DNA of 64,000 nucleotides from Chrysophaeum taylorii (GCA_029834535.1 JAQMWT010000361.1:62001-126000); one strand, 5' to 3'; shown: positions 10,008 through 19,730, numbered from the stretch's first letter. Numbers and translations: made by a program. The notes: a model not told the origin generated them from the sequence alone.

Positions 10008-11266
10008 TCATCTTCGTCGGGAAGAGGCGGCGGCGTCGTTGTCCCGAGAAGGAGGAGGCCGGGCGAGGCCGTTCGCCCGACTCAAGGAGTCGCCCAAAAC
10101 CAAGAGCGCAGAGGCACCCAGAAGTGTGGCGAGTCCTGCGAAGGCACAGTCGAGGCCAGGCACTTCCTTGGCATAGGCGTCGGCGATGAGGCCGAGGAGA
10201 AAAGGAGCGACAACGTAGGTCGCGTCGGCAAAGGCACGGGGAAGCGCGAGGGTGGTGGCGACGTCGTCGTCGGCGCCTGCCAGGAGCTGCGCGATAGCCG
10301 TAAGCGCGGGTCCCTGGACGGCGACGGCGGCGGACCAGAGAGCGACGAGCGCGGTGAACGCGTCGGAGCCTCCCGCGCCGCAGGCGGTCGGGACGAGCAC
10401 GAGGGCAAGGCCGGCAACGAGGCCGGAGCCCAGCGCGGTCGCTCTCGCGCCAGCCCGGTCGATCAGGAGGCCGCCAACGGGCGCGGCAACAAGGCCCGAG
10501 ATGGCGGCGATCGAGAGGACGAGGCCGGCCGCCGCGGGAGACCCGTCGTAGAGCCGCGCCGCGAGGAGCGGGACGCTGGCAATCTTGGCCGCGAAGCCGA
10601 AGCGCACCCCGCACTCGCAGGCGCACAGGGCGCGCCAGCGGTCGTCGCCAAGGAGGCGCGGCCAGACGCGATCGTCGCTGTTAATGGTGGCGACGACTTT
10701 GGGCGCCGTCTCGGGGAGTGGGGCGTAGAGCGCGAGCGCACAGAGCGCGGCGACACTGACGCATAGAAAGTTTGCGCGGATGCCGAACTCTTCCGTGACG
10801 ACGCCGCCGACGCGCGCGCCGATGGCGATGCCCAACGCGGCGATCGTCTGCTGCGCGGCGAGCGCGCGGCCGCGGAGCGCCGGGACACGATTAGCCATGT
10901 CGGCGAGCATTCCCCGCTCGCCCGCCTCGCTGACGCTCCGCCCGATCCCCAGCAACACTCTCGACGCCCCGAGCGTCGCAAAGTCCCCGGCGACGGCCGT
11001 GCCGTAGTCTGCGACGGCGATCAGGCCCATTCCCCACATCATCGGACGCTTGCGCCCGGCGTCGGCAGCGCGCCCCGCGACGCGCGACACCGCGACCATC
11101 GCCGCCGCCGGCGCCGCGATCACCACGCCCGAGCTCGCCGAGCTGAGGCCAATCGCCGACGCGTACAGCGGGATAGCGGGAATCACGGCGCCGACGCCAG
11201 TGTACAGAACCAGCTGCGCGCTCATCAGGAGCCCGAACGGAATCCACTCGACTTCCCCCTCTTTGT

Positions 11267-11299
<33 letters not shown>

Positions 11300-11390
11300 A
11301 GACCACCACGCGACGCCGGACGAAGGATCGAGGCGGGGGGGCCAAGGCCGTCACGGCGGCGCCCGCGACGAAGATGACCGCACACCTCAT
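10008..11390 (-). CDS. Major facilitator superfamily transporter
   Basis: A 460-residue frame from ATG 11390. Residues 1-40 hold a hydrophobic leader (MRCAVIFVAGAAVTALAPP) and a basic, serine-rich segment, which could be an ER signal plus plastid transit peptide (inference). The Ser run is coded by a CTG/CAG repeat on the plus strand. About twelve membrane spans follow. MFS signatures are seen in loop 2-3 (GRAADAGRKRPMMWGMG) and helix 5 (GARVGGVVTEEFGIRANF). The second half repeats the pattern (GGLLIDRAGARATALG). It resembles drug/H+ antiporter-like MFS members; the substrate is unknown. It is divergent from NOP16 with only 40 bp between the start codons. An upstream in-frame extension to 11609 overlaps NOP16 and is rejected. 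Confidence 0.82.
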
Positions 11391-11430
11391 GGAATAAAAC
11401 CCAGGGTTTGGATTACAATTCCAGAGGAAG
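11391..11430. promoter_or_regulatory. 40-bp divergent promoter with palindrome AAACCCAGGGTTT
   Basis: The only DNA between the MFS and NOP16 start codons. It contains the perfect inverted repeat AAACCC-A-GGGTTT (11397-11409), overlapping AGGGTTTGGATTA (11403-11415). A near-identical motif, AGGGTTTAGATTA, sits in the 47-bp divergent promoter at 32543-32555. It resembles the telo-box of plant growth-related promoters. A shared regulatory role is inferred. Confidence 0.5.
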
Positions 11431-11981
11431 ATGGTCAAGCACTCGCGTCGCCGGGCGACGCGACCAGTCGTGACGCGGAAGAGCAGTACCCAAAAAAAGT
11501 TCTTCAAGAAGACGCCGCACAATGATGCCGATGTCGCGAAGGTCGGCGATGGTCTTGCACCGCAGATGGTCCGTCGCAGGTCTGGAACCAGCGAAAGTCG
11601 CGCAACCACAACATGCGAACCTTGGGCTTGGCGTGCGACGTCAACAAACTCTCGTGCGTGTCACCGCACCCGCATTCTTTGCCATCGACACGCAGGCGGG
11701 CGACCACGGAACCCAAGCTCGCGATATTCGAGGTACCGCAGCCAGAGGATCTCGAAAAGGTCGGGACAAACGCCCGGAGAAACCCCCTCGCCGAGGAAAA
11801 GCAACGATACATCGCAAAACTCATCGCCAAGCACGGCGAGGATTTCGATGCGATGGCGCGGGACATCAAGCGCAACGTCCAGCAATTCACGGCAACCAGA
11901 CTCCGAAACATGACTGCCAAGTTTCTTCGCCTCGACGACAAGCACCGCGCCGTTCCCATCCCCGCCCGGTTGAGAGGATAA
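11431..11981 (+). CDS. NOP16: Nucleolar protein 16 (NOP16), ribosome biogenesis
   Basis: Three exons, 11431-11541, 11580-11653 and 11696-11981, with introns of 38 and 42 nt that keep phase. The product is about 156 residues, near the family length. The basic N-terminus (MVKHSRRRATRP) is followed across the first splice by KVWNQRKSRNHNMRTLGLA and DVNKLS, matching the conserved W-(D/N)-(K/Q)-R-K-S block of NOP16. The C-terminus IAKLIAKHGEDFDAMARDIK, then NVQQFTATRLRNM, is the strongest family signature. NOP16 acts in 60S pre-ribosome assembly in the nucleolus. Its telo-box-like promoter motif would fit a ribosome-biogenesis gene. The second intron is a multiple of three, so retention would also stay in frame. 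Confidence 0.9.
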
Positions 11982-12814
11982 TAATCTTCGGCGCGTCGTA
12001 TCGCCGCGCGTCGGCTACCCTGGGGATGTCGTTCTGCGAAATTGTCTTGAGTGTGATGGTCTCTCATGTTGTTGATTTAGTACAAGGAGAAGGACGCACG
12101 TGCCCTTTTTCAAGCAAACACCGCTGGACGGTTCACGACCAGGTAGATGCGCCCTGGTTGCGCGTTTTGGGGCTAGACCATGTTCTGCGTCACAGGTGAG
12201 AAGCAATGCGCTACGCAGGCGTCCAAGCCGCGTCTGATTTCCGACATGGCCGTATCGTAGTCGTCAATGGTGCCGGCATGGTTCTTGGTCAGTCATGTTG
12301 AAAAGGGTGCCGACGAGGCGCGGTCCCTATCATAAAAATAAGGTGCTATTGGATTATTGCGCCCGTGGTGGTCGTGTACTTAAGATTTTTTTACGTTGGA
12401 ACCACGATTCACTTTCATTCGCCCCCTTCTCCATGCTCGGTTGGTACTACTTTGGACACTCTTGATGATGATGATGATGGTGATTGCAATCTTGCTAGTT
12501 GTAGCGCATTGAATGAGCCCCTTGCAATCTCGGGGATCTGGAAAACACGTGAAGTTAGATGCGTGCCTTCGTACTGGCGTTGAAAGAGTTCTCGAGGAGG
12601 GTCGAGTTGAGTGTCTGTTGTGCGTGGGCGGGATTCTGCCAAACGCCCGAGCGATCTGGCGGCTGATGCGGATAAGAGTGTGAGCCACCAAGTGCGGCAA
12701 GGTCGATCTGCATCCACAGTGTTAAATCCGAGATTAGCGTGATGATGCTATGCGGTCGACGTTATTGATTCTTGGAGTTGCGCGCCATATGAATTTAATT
12801 AACTTGTAGCATTA

Positions 12815-12850
12815 TGGCTCTTTGAGCTTGGGAGTTGTTAACCATAATGA
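12815..12850 (+). repeat. Dispersed hairpin repeat, copy B
   Basis: Reads GGCTCTTTGAGCTTGGGAG then TTGTTAACCATAATGA. It shares the stem-loop and the following ACCATAAT box with copy C at 28191. One stem base has changed to allow a G-T pair. Confidence 0.65.
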
Positions 12851-13096
12851 TTACAAGTGCGAGCGGCTCCAGCTACAAGAAGAGAAGTCTGTGCCTGGAG
12901 GTAATGATTCTTGTCTTCGAAAACCGGAAGGTCCGGATCATTGTCGCCGCGACCTGGTGTGGATTTGTTGATTCGCGGATTAAACTTCTGTGGGGGTACG
13001 TGATGTTTGTTTATTAGCTAATTGTGATTCTCCGAGAATAAAGCATGCTTCGGATGTGGATAGGTTTTTAGTTTGTTTCGACCTCTGGTACCGAGG

Positions 13097-13407
13097 GACA
13101 TCACAGGCTGACCTCTCTCACCCATGTCGCCGCCTCGGGGAACCCCACCCAGGCCGCCCGATCCCAGCAGGTCGTCACCCTTCGTCGCACATACGTCCGG
13201 CGGCAGCATGCGTACGACCTACGGGCGGGGCCCGTCCTCTCTTCGCCTGCCCCACGCCTCGGCGATGACCCCGACTAGGTCCCGCGTACTTATCTCCGCC
13301 CGTCAGGCACATCCCTCATACCCCACAAACCCACCCACATCCTTCATGCTCCCCACACACACCCCCCTCTTAGCAGTCGACATTTTTTTTAAAGACATCA
13401 CAGGCTG
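13097..13407 (+). mobile_element. Short retroposed element, copy 1, with 14-bp target-site duplication
   Basis: The 283-bp insert (13111-13393) is flanked by perfect direct repeats gacatcacaggctg at 13097-13110 and 13394-13407. It ends CTCTTAGCAGTCGACAT then an eight-base T run and AAA. Other copies share this end but stop at different points on the other side (112 bp at 16557, about 40 bp at 9604, about 210 bp diverged at 56715). A conserved 3' end, variable 5' truncation and 14-15 bp duplications fit target-primed reverse transcription by a LINE or SINE. No coding capacity is visible. The perfect duplication suggests recent insertion. Confidence 0.8.
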
Positions 13408-13499
13408 CGTCTGGGGTTATTATAACCATCTCCACATGGAGGACGGCGCCTAACACGCTTGCTCCCTGCGGCGGCCCCGGCCGTCCCGGAGTGAGACGG

Positions 13500-13740
13500 T
13501 GCCTGCTCTCCTCCCGGGCTGGCCGGTTAGCACCCGGAAAGTCCGCGCTGGGATGGGGTTCGCTCGGTTCTGCAGAACGCGACTGACAGACTCGATTGTT
13601 CACGGACCAACGCGTCCGCGGCCTGCGACGCTTTTGCACGACCTCGCACAAGACCGCGCGCAGTGGCGGTCCACCATCAACAAGTCCGTCCTCGTCCCTC
13701 GCCTCTGCCCCAACAGCGTGATTTCCCTCAGTGATTCCGT
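13500..13740 (+). mobile_element. LINE reverse-transcriptase C-terminal scrap (possible)
   Basis: The plus frame 13499-13789 contains LLHDLAQDRAQWRSTI, preceded by a proline/arginine-rich RPRPATLL. A D-R-x-x-W-R block at the end of the protein is characteristic of non-LTR retrotransposon ORF2 C-termini. Upstream domains are not found, so this is a 5'-truncated remnant if the assignment is right. It lies about 100 bp beyond the short retroposed element but is not clearly part of it. Confidence 0.4.
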
Positions 13741-14101
13741 TCCGACTCCTGCCGGTCCGGCCTGGCTCCCATGCTCGGGAGAGATCTGAAGTTAGTTAGT
13801 TAGTCCCCACATTTCACCCTGTTCTATGCCTATCCCCCCCCCCCACCATGACTGGTTGTTCAAGTTGGCGCGCGTGTGGGAACCGGGAACTGCCGCGGAG
13901 GCATGGTAAAGCTTATATGCACACTCTCTCGCTCTGGGGGCGCAACTTGAGTATACGACGCCGCGGGGCGCCAGGCTTTCCCGGGCATTCTCAGAATATG
14001 GCTGCAGAGGCGCTAGATAGAAAGGGCGTAATAACAATCGTGGGTAGCGGGGTGCGCGGATTTTGGGCTTTGTTGATTTTGGCTTGTTGAGAGGCAAACC
14101 C

Positions 14102-14380
14102 TCAGTCAAATAGCTTTTGGACGGCCGTCAGGACCCAAAGAATAAGGACGTAAGCGTACCAGGGTTGGCCGAAGAGCATCGAGCGGAGGGTCCACGGGAG
14201 GTCGTCGTCCTCCTCGAAGGTGTAGCAGTCGTCCTGTTTTGCGAGGTGTACGTGGCAGGTTCCGGTGGGCGTCGCCTCCAAACGGATTTCGTCGGGAACA
14301 CCGCAGATTTGACAGCTGGCGACGTCGAGTTGCCTCGCGACGCCCGCGCAGACAAAGAGCAACAGGACGACGGGGCGCAT
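14102..14380 (-). CDS. Small membrane protein with signal peptide, unknown
   Basis: A 92-residue frame. Residues 1-16 (MRPVVLLLFVCAGVAR) are a signal peptide. The lumenal part has four cysteines in the order CQIC, C, C. An acidic patch (FEEDDDLPW) precedes a C-terminal membrane span (AYVLILWVLTAVQKLF). The layout suggests a small type I membrane protein of the secretory pathway with paired disulfides or a CxxC redox/metal site. It is divergent from the multi-TM gene at 14641. No family was recognised. Confidence 0.6.
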   Translation of the reverse strand: MRPVVLLLFVCAGVARQLDVASCQICGVPDEIRLEATPTGTCHVHLAKQDDCYTFEEDDDLPWTLRSMLFGQPWYAYVLILWVLTAVQKLFD

Positions 14381-14640
14381 GGCGCGACGGCCCGATGAGG
14401 CTTAATTAATAACCCTGGTACCCCTACCCAAAGAGTTTATTATATAGGTCTGGTTCTTAATGATGTATAAGGATTTAAACGTGACTGTTATACATGTATA
14501 AGGTTTTTAAAGGTCGAGTCGTAAGAGTTAATGTAAGGTTTACTCTACCAGGTAAGGAAAACCCGCACGAAGGTTATAATAACAACCGCTAAACCGGTAC
14601 ATAGGAGTGACCGAAGAGAATTGGAGTCGAGTGAAGGGGT

Positions 14641-15882
14641 ATGTATTCGACGCCCGGCGAAGGGTGGTCGTCGCAAAACGCGCCGGCGTTGCCGCGACGC
14701 GTACGGATCAAGGAAACGGTCGATGAGTTGGGTGGCGAGGAGGCGTCGCGGTTGCCGAGCCTCCAAGGGCCGAAATCGGCGTCGAGTTCATCTTCTAGCG
14801 GTCAGACTCTCAACGCGAGCACGAACGTGATGCTGCTGTATCGGCTGCACAACTTGCAACACATGAGCCTGGCTAACTTTTCGTTGGGCTTGCTGGCGTT
14901 GTCGTACGCGGCGACTTGCGTCGTTTTGCTCGTGCTCAACGTCGGCGACAATAACGACGAGGACTGCGGCGATCCCGAGGACGTCAGGACGCCTCGGTGC
15001 GGGTCGACGGTGAGCGAGCAGACGCTCCACCGGCTGGAGTTTTGGGCGGGGTTTAGCTTCACGCTCGTGACGGCGTTCTCGCTCATGTTCACGCCCAAAG
15101 CGGTATCGCACATCTACGAGAATCCTGTGATTCTGAAACTCGTGTTGCTATTCCAGATCGTGCTCGCGTTGATCCCGGCCTTGTTGGTGACCGCCAACTT
15201 GGAGGTCTACGAGCGCCCGAGCCACGAGCTCGAGTACCTCAACGAGCTCACGATCGCCTTCGTCGATCTTATTTTATTCGCCTCGCTCGTCCGCGAAGAC
15301 GACGACGAAGACGACGAAGAGAACCCAAAGCTCTTCGCCCCGAGCAACAGCGTAGAACTCGAGGACTTCGGCGCGAGGGGGATGCCTCGGGGTGGCGCAA
15401 CGCTGTTTCCCGTCATCGCGTGCATCATCGCCGGAGTTCAGATGGCCGTCTACAACTCGGGCAGATGGATCGACGGCGCCGAGAAGCTCGCCCACTATTT
15501 CGAATTCACCTTTGGGATCATCTCCGCCTTCGTCACGTTTTGGTTCTGCATGGACAACCGCTTCGCTTGCGACTCGGAAATCATGGAAATTTTGTACGGA
15601 ACGCACCGCGACTGTCTCAACTGCACGCTCCAGTGCAAGGAACTCGAGGACTACCGCGTCGCCACCAATGTCAGCAGGCGCAGACCATCCATCGTTCAAA
15701 CCATCCGCCGCAAATTTGCCCGCTCATTCTCCAGTGTCTCCGACGGCGCCGCCCTCGACTCCCGCCGCCACCTCATGGAGGCCGAGCTCGCTCGTTCTAG
15801 CAACGTCGCGCCTGAGCAAACTCCGGGCCAGGCCGGCTACGACGCCTGCTGCTCCACTACGCGGAATACCATCAATTCCTGA
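14641..15882 (+). CDS. Six-TM membrane protein of unknown function
   Basis: A 413-residue frame from ATG 14641. The N-terminal 60 residues are polar with a serine run. Six hydrophobic spans follow at about residues 80-100, 127-148, 163-187, 203-222, 250-270 and 286-310. An acidic loop (REDDDEDDEENPK) lies between spans 4 and 5, and a cysteine-containing segment (MDNRFACDSEIME, LNCTLQCKE) follows span 6. The cytosolic tail is basic and serine-rich (RRRPSIVQTIRRKFARSF). It is probably a plasma- or endomembrane protein; transport or sensor roles cannot be decided. Confidence 0.65.
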   Translation: MYSTPGEGWSSQNAPALPRRVRIKETVDELGGEEASRLPSLQGPKSASSSSSSGQTLNASTNVMLLYRLHNLQHMSLANFSLGLLALSYAATCVVLLVLNVGDNNDEDCGDPEDVRTPRCGSTVSEQTLHRLEFWAGFSFTLVTAFSLMFTPKAVSHIYENPVILKLVLLFQIVLALIPALLVTANLEVYERPSHELEYLNELTIAFVDLILFASLVREDDDEDDEENPKLFAPSNSVELEDFGARGMPRGGATLFPVIACIIAGVQMAVYNSGRWIDGAEKLAHYFEFTFGIISAFVTFWFCMDNRFACDSEIMEILYGTHRDCLNCTLQCKELEDYRVATNVSRRRPSIVQTIRRKFARSFSSVSDGAALDSRRHLMEAELARSSNVAPEQTPGQAGYDACCSTTRNTINS

Positions 15883-16182
15883 TTTGCCTCAGCCGATTTT
15901 TTTTTCGACACCATCTTGAGACGACCCGGCGGTTTGGACCTCCACAGCAACAGCACCAGCTGCATCATCAAGGTGGTCCAGCTGATGAATTTTTCTTCTT
16001 GACGTATGCGCCTTTGGCTGTTAATATTTGCGCATTCAGTTATTATTATTACTCTCTCTTACCCCCCCCCCCCTCCCTCTCCTGCTCAGACGCGCTGCAG
16101 CAGTCCTCTTCGCTCTCGCGGAGCCGACCCCGCTGAGAGCAGATCGGCCTTTGGTTCATGATCAGACAGACGGCGCTTGTGT

Positions 16183-16255
16183 AACCCTGCATACGTCGGC
16201 CCTTTTTTTTGACGGGTCCATACCTTGATTGCGCGTCCGGCGACCTTGGAGCCTT
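16183..16255. repeat. Dispersed 70-bp repeat, copy 1
   Basis: Shares aaCCCTGCATACGT, TTTTGAC, TCC, TTGA and CCGGCGACCTTGGAGC, in that order and spacing, with 19731-19798. On the minus strand both copies can be read as a related peptide (KVAGR, then TYAG), so a decayed transposon ORF is possible. Confidence 0.55.
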
Positions 16256-16320
16256 CGTTCGTCGTTCTAGGGACGGTGCTGTGATGAGAAGAGAGTCTAA
16301 AGGGGAAAATCCCCGTTCCC

Positions 16321-16405
16321 GCGGTTTCCTCTTCCCTGCGGATTCCTCTTCCCCACGATTTTCTCTTCAAAACGGTTTCCCCTTCCCCGCGATTTCCTCT
16401 TCCCC
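16321..16405. repeat. Tandem array, five 17-bp units
   Basis: Units at 16321, 16338, 16355, 16372 and 16389 follow the pattern GCGGTTTCCTCTTCCCC with one to five changes each. Pyrimidine-rich; no coding role seen. Confidence 0.85.
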
Positions 16406-16541
16406 TCTTCAACGCTAACATTCTTCCTCAACCCTCATGTCAAAGATTTTGCTGTCGTTGATACTCCATAACGTTCGTTGATTAGTGATGACGAGTCGTG
16501 GAGGATGAGCGAGATCGTGTGTGTGAGAGGAGCATGAAGGA

Positions 16542-16683
16542 TGTGGGTTGTTTGTCTTTAAATGTCGACTGCTAAGAGGGGGGTGTGTGTGGGGAGCATG
16601 AAGGGTGTGGGTGGGTTTGTGGGGTAAGAGGGATGTGCCTGACGGGCGGAGATAAGTACCCGAGACATTGTGGGTTGTTTGTC
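16542..16683 (-). mobile_element. Short retroposed element, copy 2, with 15-bp target-site duplication
   Basis: The 112-bp insert 16557-16668 is flanked by tgtgggttgtttgtc at 16542-16556 and 16669-16683. It is in opposite orientation to copy 1 and ends where copy 1 has GAGATAAGTAC, so it is truncated at its 5' side. The left flank (about 16515-16555, GGAGCATGAAGGATGTGGGT) itself matches the inside of the element, so this copy appears to have landed in an older copy. Confidence 0.75.
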
Positions 16684-16721
16684 GACCGATTTAGGGTAAG
16701 GATCATGTAGGCCCGCGAGCC

Positions 16722-17286
16722 AGGCATTGATCCTCCAAGCCGTCTACGGCGACCTCGCAGACTATTTCCACGACCCGCGGCGGCTCTTTCAGCGCGCTAT
16801 TCTCACGCCCCGTCGAAACGATGTTGTCGATGCTGACAACGCGCGCATGACCGCGGCCTTTTTTTCCCGGAGACGAGGCGTCGGAGTTCTTTTCGGCCGA
16901 CTAGGTTGGGTCGGAAGCCGACGCCTCGCTCTTTACAGTCGAGTTTTCAACTCCCTGAGAACCAACGGCATGCTGACTTTGAGCGCGAGCTTAAGGTCTT
17001 CGCAACCTTGACCCGTCCTACGGCCACTGCAACGGTACCAGATACATGATCGATCGTGTCGTTGTCACCGAGGCTCCTCCAACCTGTATCCCTTAAGGCC
17101 CGCCTACGCCAAACGATCAACAAGAGCCAGGGCCAGACGCCCCGCGAGGTCGGCGTCCTCTTGCCCAAGCCCGTTTTCTGCCACGTCCAGCTCTACGTGG
17201 CTCTCTGTCGATCGGCAACCCCGCGGAAAAACTCATCTGGGTCGGCGACTCCACCCTACCCCACACGTGCTGCGCAATACCGATAA
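16722..17286 (+). mobile_element. Helitron-type Pif1 helicase relic (RepHel C-terminal part)
   Basis: Three collinear pieces match the end of Helitron RepHel helicases: AVYGDLADYFHDPRRLF then QRAILTPRRNDVVDA (frame from 16727); a decayed middle with SLRTNGMLTLSASLR and LRNLDPSYGHCNGTRYMI; and TINKSQGQTPREVGVLLPKP then VFCHVQLYVALCR (near 17113-17215). In intact elements these correspond to helicase motifs V-VI, with INKSQGQT and QLYVALSR. The pieces lie in different frames with stops between them, so the gene is broken and lacks the Rep and N-terminal helicase parts. Helitrons are rolling-circle DNA transposons. No termini were recognised. Confidence 0.85.
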
Positions 17287-17316
17287 GCCCCCTCCCGGCG
17301 TCTACACGCGCACTGT

Positions 17317-17392
17317 AGGTGAACTTACTGGGACCAGGTGAACTTACTGGAACCAGGTGAACTTACTGGAACCAGGTGAACTTACTGGGGTT
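17317..17392. repeat. Tandem array, four 19-bp units
   Basis: AGGTGAACTTACTGGAACC-type units at 17317, 17336, 17355 and 17374. Degenerate units continue at 17406-17450. The combination 'ttactggggtt agagattgggact aggtgaac' recurs at 17579-17622, suggesting a larger duplication of about 200 bp. Confidence 0.9.
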
Positions 17393-17745
17393 AGAGATTG
17401 GGACTAGGTGAACTTTGTGACCAGATGACCTTCCTGGGTCCAAGCGAGCCTACTGGGGTTTTTAGAGTAAACTCAAAGGATAGCAGCGTGTGCGGATCAA
17501 AGCAGCTTAGATTGGCGGGGGTGACGGCGACGAGTTCAAAGGAGAGTGGATGTGAGCACGAGTGGGTTTACGCCGAATTTACTGGGGTTAGAGATTGGGA
17601 CTAGGTGAACTTACTGGCCTGCACTTGTTTCATCATTAGGGTGATGAGGCCTAGATAAACCCCAAAAAAAACGGTTCTTCAAGATCTCCAAGTGAGAAAA
17701 GACATGGTGCGCGCCAAAAAAAACCCTAAAGAATAGGGTAAGCCT

Positions 17746-18483
17746 ATGCGCGTGGTTGTCGTCGACGAACACCATGATGTGCTGCCGTGGATCCACCTGG
17801 GCCTGCGACGCGGGCTTGGGGTGTTCGAGCTCGTCCACTACGACGCCCACCCCGACCTCGGTGGGCTCGCAGTTCCGTTTCAGCCGCGCGCGCTCATCGA
17901 CGCCCTGGATGAGTCTGAATATGGTATCTCCGAGTGGATACTTCCCTTAGTTTACTGCGGCCACGTCCAACGGATGCAATGGGTGCGGCCCTCGTTTGCC
18001 CGACAGCTTGCAGATGGTATCTACGAGATGCGTGTTGGGTCGAACGGCGGTTTGAAAGTGGATTGCGACGAAAATTATTTCAAAATCGACGGTTGCTATT
18101 CGCCGCGTTTAGAAAATCCGAAAGAATTTCGCCTTGACGTGGGTCTCGAACCCTCAGAGCCCGAAGGGGCGTGGGTCCTCGACGTCTGCCTCGACTATTT
18201 CGCCTGCGAAAATCCGATTGGAGAGGACCCGCGCTGCGGCGAATTGCCAGTCGGCGGAGCGAGGACGGCTGCCGAAATTGCACCAATCCGCCTCCCGAAG
18301 ACCAAACCCCGCCTCGTCACCGTCGCGAGATCCGTCGGCTACACGCCCCCCCACCTCGCCGACGACATTCAGACCACTCTCTTGCGGGCGATCGAGGCGG
18401 CCTACGGCCCCTTTACGCTGCACCTCGATCTTGAGGGCACCGGACCCCCCGATTCCATCGTTCGCCACTTCCTCCGTGTCTAG
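17746..18483 (+). CDS. UPF0489 family protein (C5orf22-like)
   Basis: A complete 245-residue frame. The N-terminus VVVVDEHHDVLPWIHLGLR, the HYDAHPDLGG motif, the block SEWILPLVYCGHVQRMQWV and WVLDVCLDYFACENP match the conserved motifs of UPF0489/C5orf22 proteins. The clustered His/Asp residues (EHHD, DAHPD, LDYF) resemble the metal-binding motifs of the arginase/deacetylase fold, so a metal-dependent hydrolase is possible but unproven. It is shorter than the animal homologue. The ATG follows an AT-rich leader with inverted CCCTAAAGAATAGGG. Confidence 0.85.
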   Translation: MRVVVVDEHHDVLPWIHLGLRRGLGVFELVHYDAHPDLGGLAVPFQPRALIDALDESEYGISEWILPLVYCGHVQRMQWVRPSFARQLADGIYEMRVGSNGGLKVDCDENYFKIDGCYSPRLENPKEFRLDVGLEPSEPEGAWVLDVCLDYFACENPIGEDPRCGELPVGGARTAAEIAPIRLPKTKPRLVTVARSVGYTPPHLADDIQTTLLRAIEAAYGPFTLHLDLEGTGPPDSIVRHFLRV

Positions 18484-18721
18484 TAGAGACATTTATTATT
18501 ATCGCGGGCTCCTTCATCTAGGCGCAAAATGGGTGAGCGCAGAGGGGGGGGGGGGCAGGCAGAATGGAGCAAAGACCACCACAAAAGACGGCGCAGAAAG
18601 ACCGGGGACAGCAGAAGCAATAAGGAAGAGAAAAGAGAGTCGACAGCAAAAAAGTGCGCAGGAAAAGAGCAAATTGGCAGATTAAGGGAGCAAATTGTAC
18701 AGCCAGGGGAAGAAGGGCGGA

Positions 18722-18728
18722 TATAAAA
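18722..18728 (+). promoter_or_regulatory. TATA-box-like element
   Basis: TATAAAA in the context GGATATAAAAGGC, at a plausible distance from the ATG at 18780. Confidence 0.35.
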
Positions 18729-18779
18729 GGCAAAGCAGAAGGACAAAGGGGCGTTTCGGAAAGAAGAACGCCGACGATT

Positions 18780-19130
18780 ATGGACGTTCCCTGGCGGGCG
18801 CACTTGATACTGCTCGCCGCGGCGACCATGTAAAGCGGGCACAACGTATTGCTCGCGGATACCACGATCTACGTGAACGCGACCGAAGTTGTCGCCGTCC
18901 CGGTGTTGCAGGCCGAAGCAGAAAAGAAGTGGCCCGACGACTGGCGAAGGTTCGCCGTACTCGGGTCAATCCTGGGCGCATTCCAGCTGTTCTTCGCTGT
19001 CGCCCCGATAGACGATGAAATGGCGGCGAATTTGCAGTGCGTCGAGCCGACGGAGACGGCCGCAATCATCAGCGCGCTCGCCGCTTCCGAACCTTGCTCC
19101 GTGCACACAAGGTCACGTCCACCCCAATGA
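18780..19130 (+). CDS. Doubtful small membrane protein
   Basis: A signal-like start MDVPWRAHLILLAAATM follows the TATA box at 18722. The direct frame meets a stop at once, but a GT-AG intron at 18830-18949 would join it in phase to FAVLGSILGAFQLFFAVAPI, giving about 76 residues with one or two hydrophobic spans. An in-frame reading without splicing would make it a pseudogene. No family recognised. Confidence 0.25.
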
Positions 19131-19730
19131 AGTTTATGCAGACAACAGATGTATCAAGAAGAAAACACGCGAAAATGGCGCTAGGACAATGGTTGCAGCA
19201 CCATGTCATACTTCCCAAACAGACCACTATATTGTGTTTTGTTCCCGGAGAAGCGCCAAATGACAGTCGAGACAACACAGGGTTATCACATGTCATCAGC
19301 GTTAACGGCACAATCAACAAGGATGGCAAGAAGCTCCGCCGGCAAAAGACCGCGCACAAAGTTGAATGCGTGCAAGAAGGGTCATCGGCACCCACCCCAC
19401 ACTGACCAAGTGCCGCAATGCCATCAGCAAGATGCTGGAAGGACTCAACAAAGGTTAGATGGTCAGGTGTTTTGCGGCGTTCAATCGGGGTGGCCACGCG
19501 CCCGCAGCTTGTGCGGTTTAGATGCCCATATGACCTCAGCGCGTTACGCAGAGAGAGTTCAAGGGCGGTGAGTGAGTGACTCGCAAAGCAAAAGGGCAGA
19601 GGCGAGGGGTAATAGGGTCGATCATGGCGACAACAGCGCCACCCTCACCTCTGGACACGGATCCGTCGCTGGCCACGTCGGTGCGTCTGTCTGTATCTGT
19701 CGTCCGTTTGTTACCTTTGAGCCTAAACCC

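Larger units (their letters stand above)
11982..14101. other. Gene-poor stretch rich in repeats
   Basis: No host gene is supported here. It holds dispersed hairpin repeat copy B (12815-12850), a complete short retroposed repeat with target duplications (13097-13407) and a LINE-like coding scrap (about 13500-13740). The first part (12000-13090) is AT-richer, with short (ATG)n runs, and is otherwise featureless. Confidence 0.5.
15883..17745. other. Repeat- and transposon-rich stretch
   Basis: No host gene is supported. In order it contains one copy of a 70-bp dispersed repeat (16183-16255), a 17-bp tandem array (16321-16405), a nested short retroposed element (16542-16683), a Helitron helicase relic (16722-17286) and a 19-bp tandem array (17317-17392) whose motif recurs to 17625. 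Confidence 0.6.

Noticed and set aside
13792-14109. 105-codon minus frame before the small membrane protein
   Set aside because: No motif, composition like non-coding DNA, and it overlaps the end of the better supported gene at 14102.
16470-16556. Telomere-like GGGTTT/GGTTTAG tract
   Set aside because: Only isolated units occur; no telomeric array is present.
18124-18685. Overlapping plus frames beside UPF0489
   Set aside because: Out-of-frame readings of the UPF0489 gene running into purine-rich intergenic DNA.
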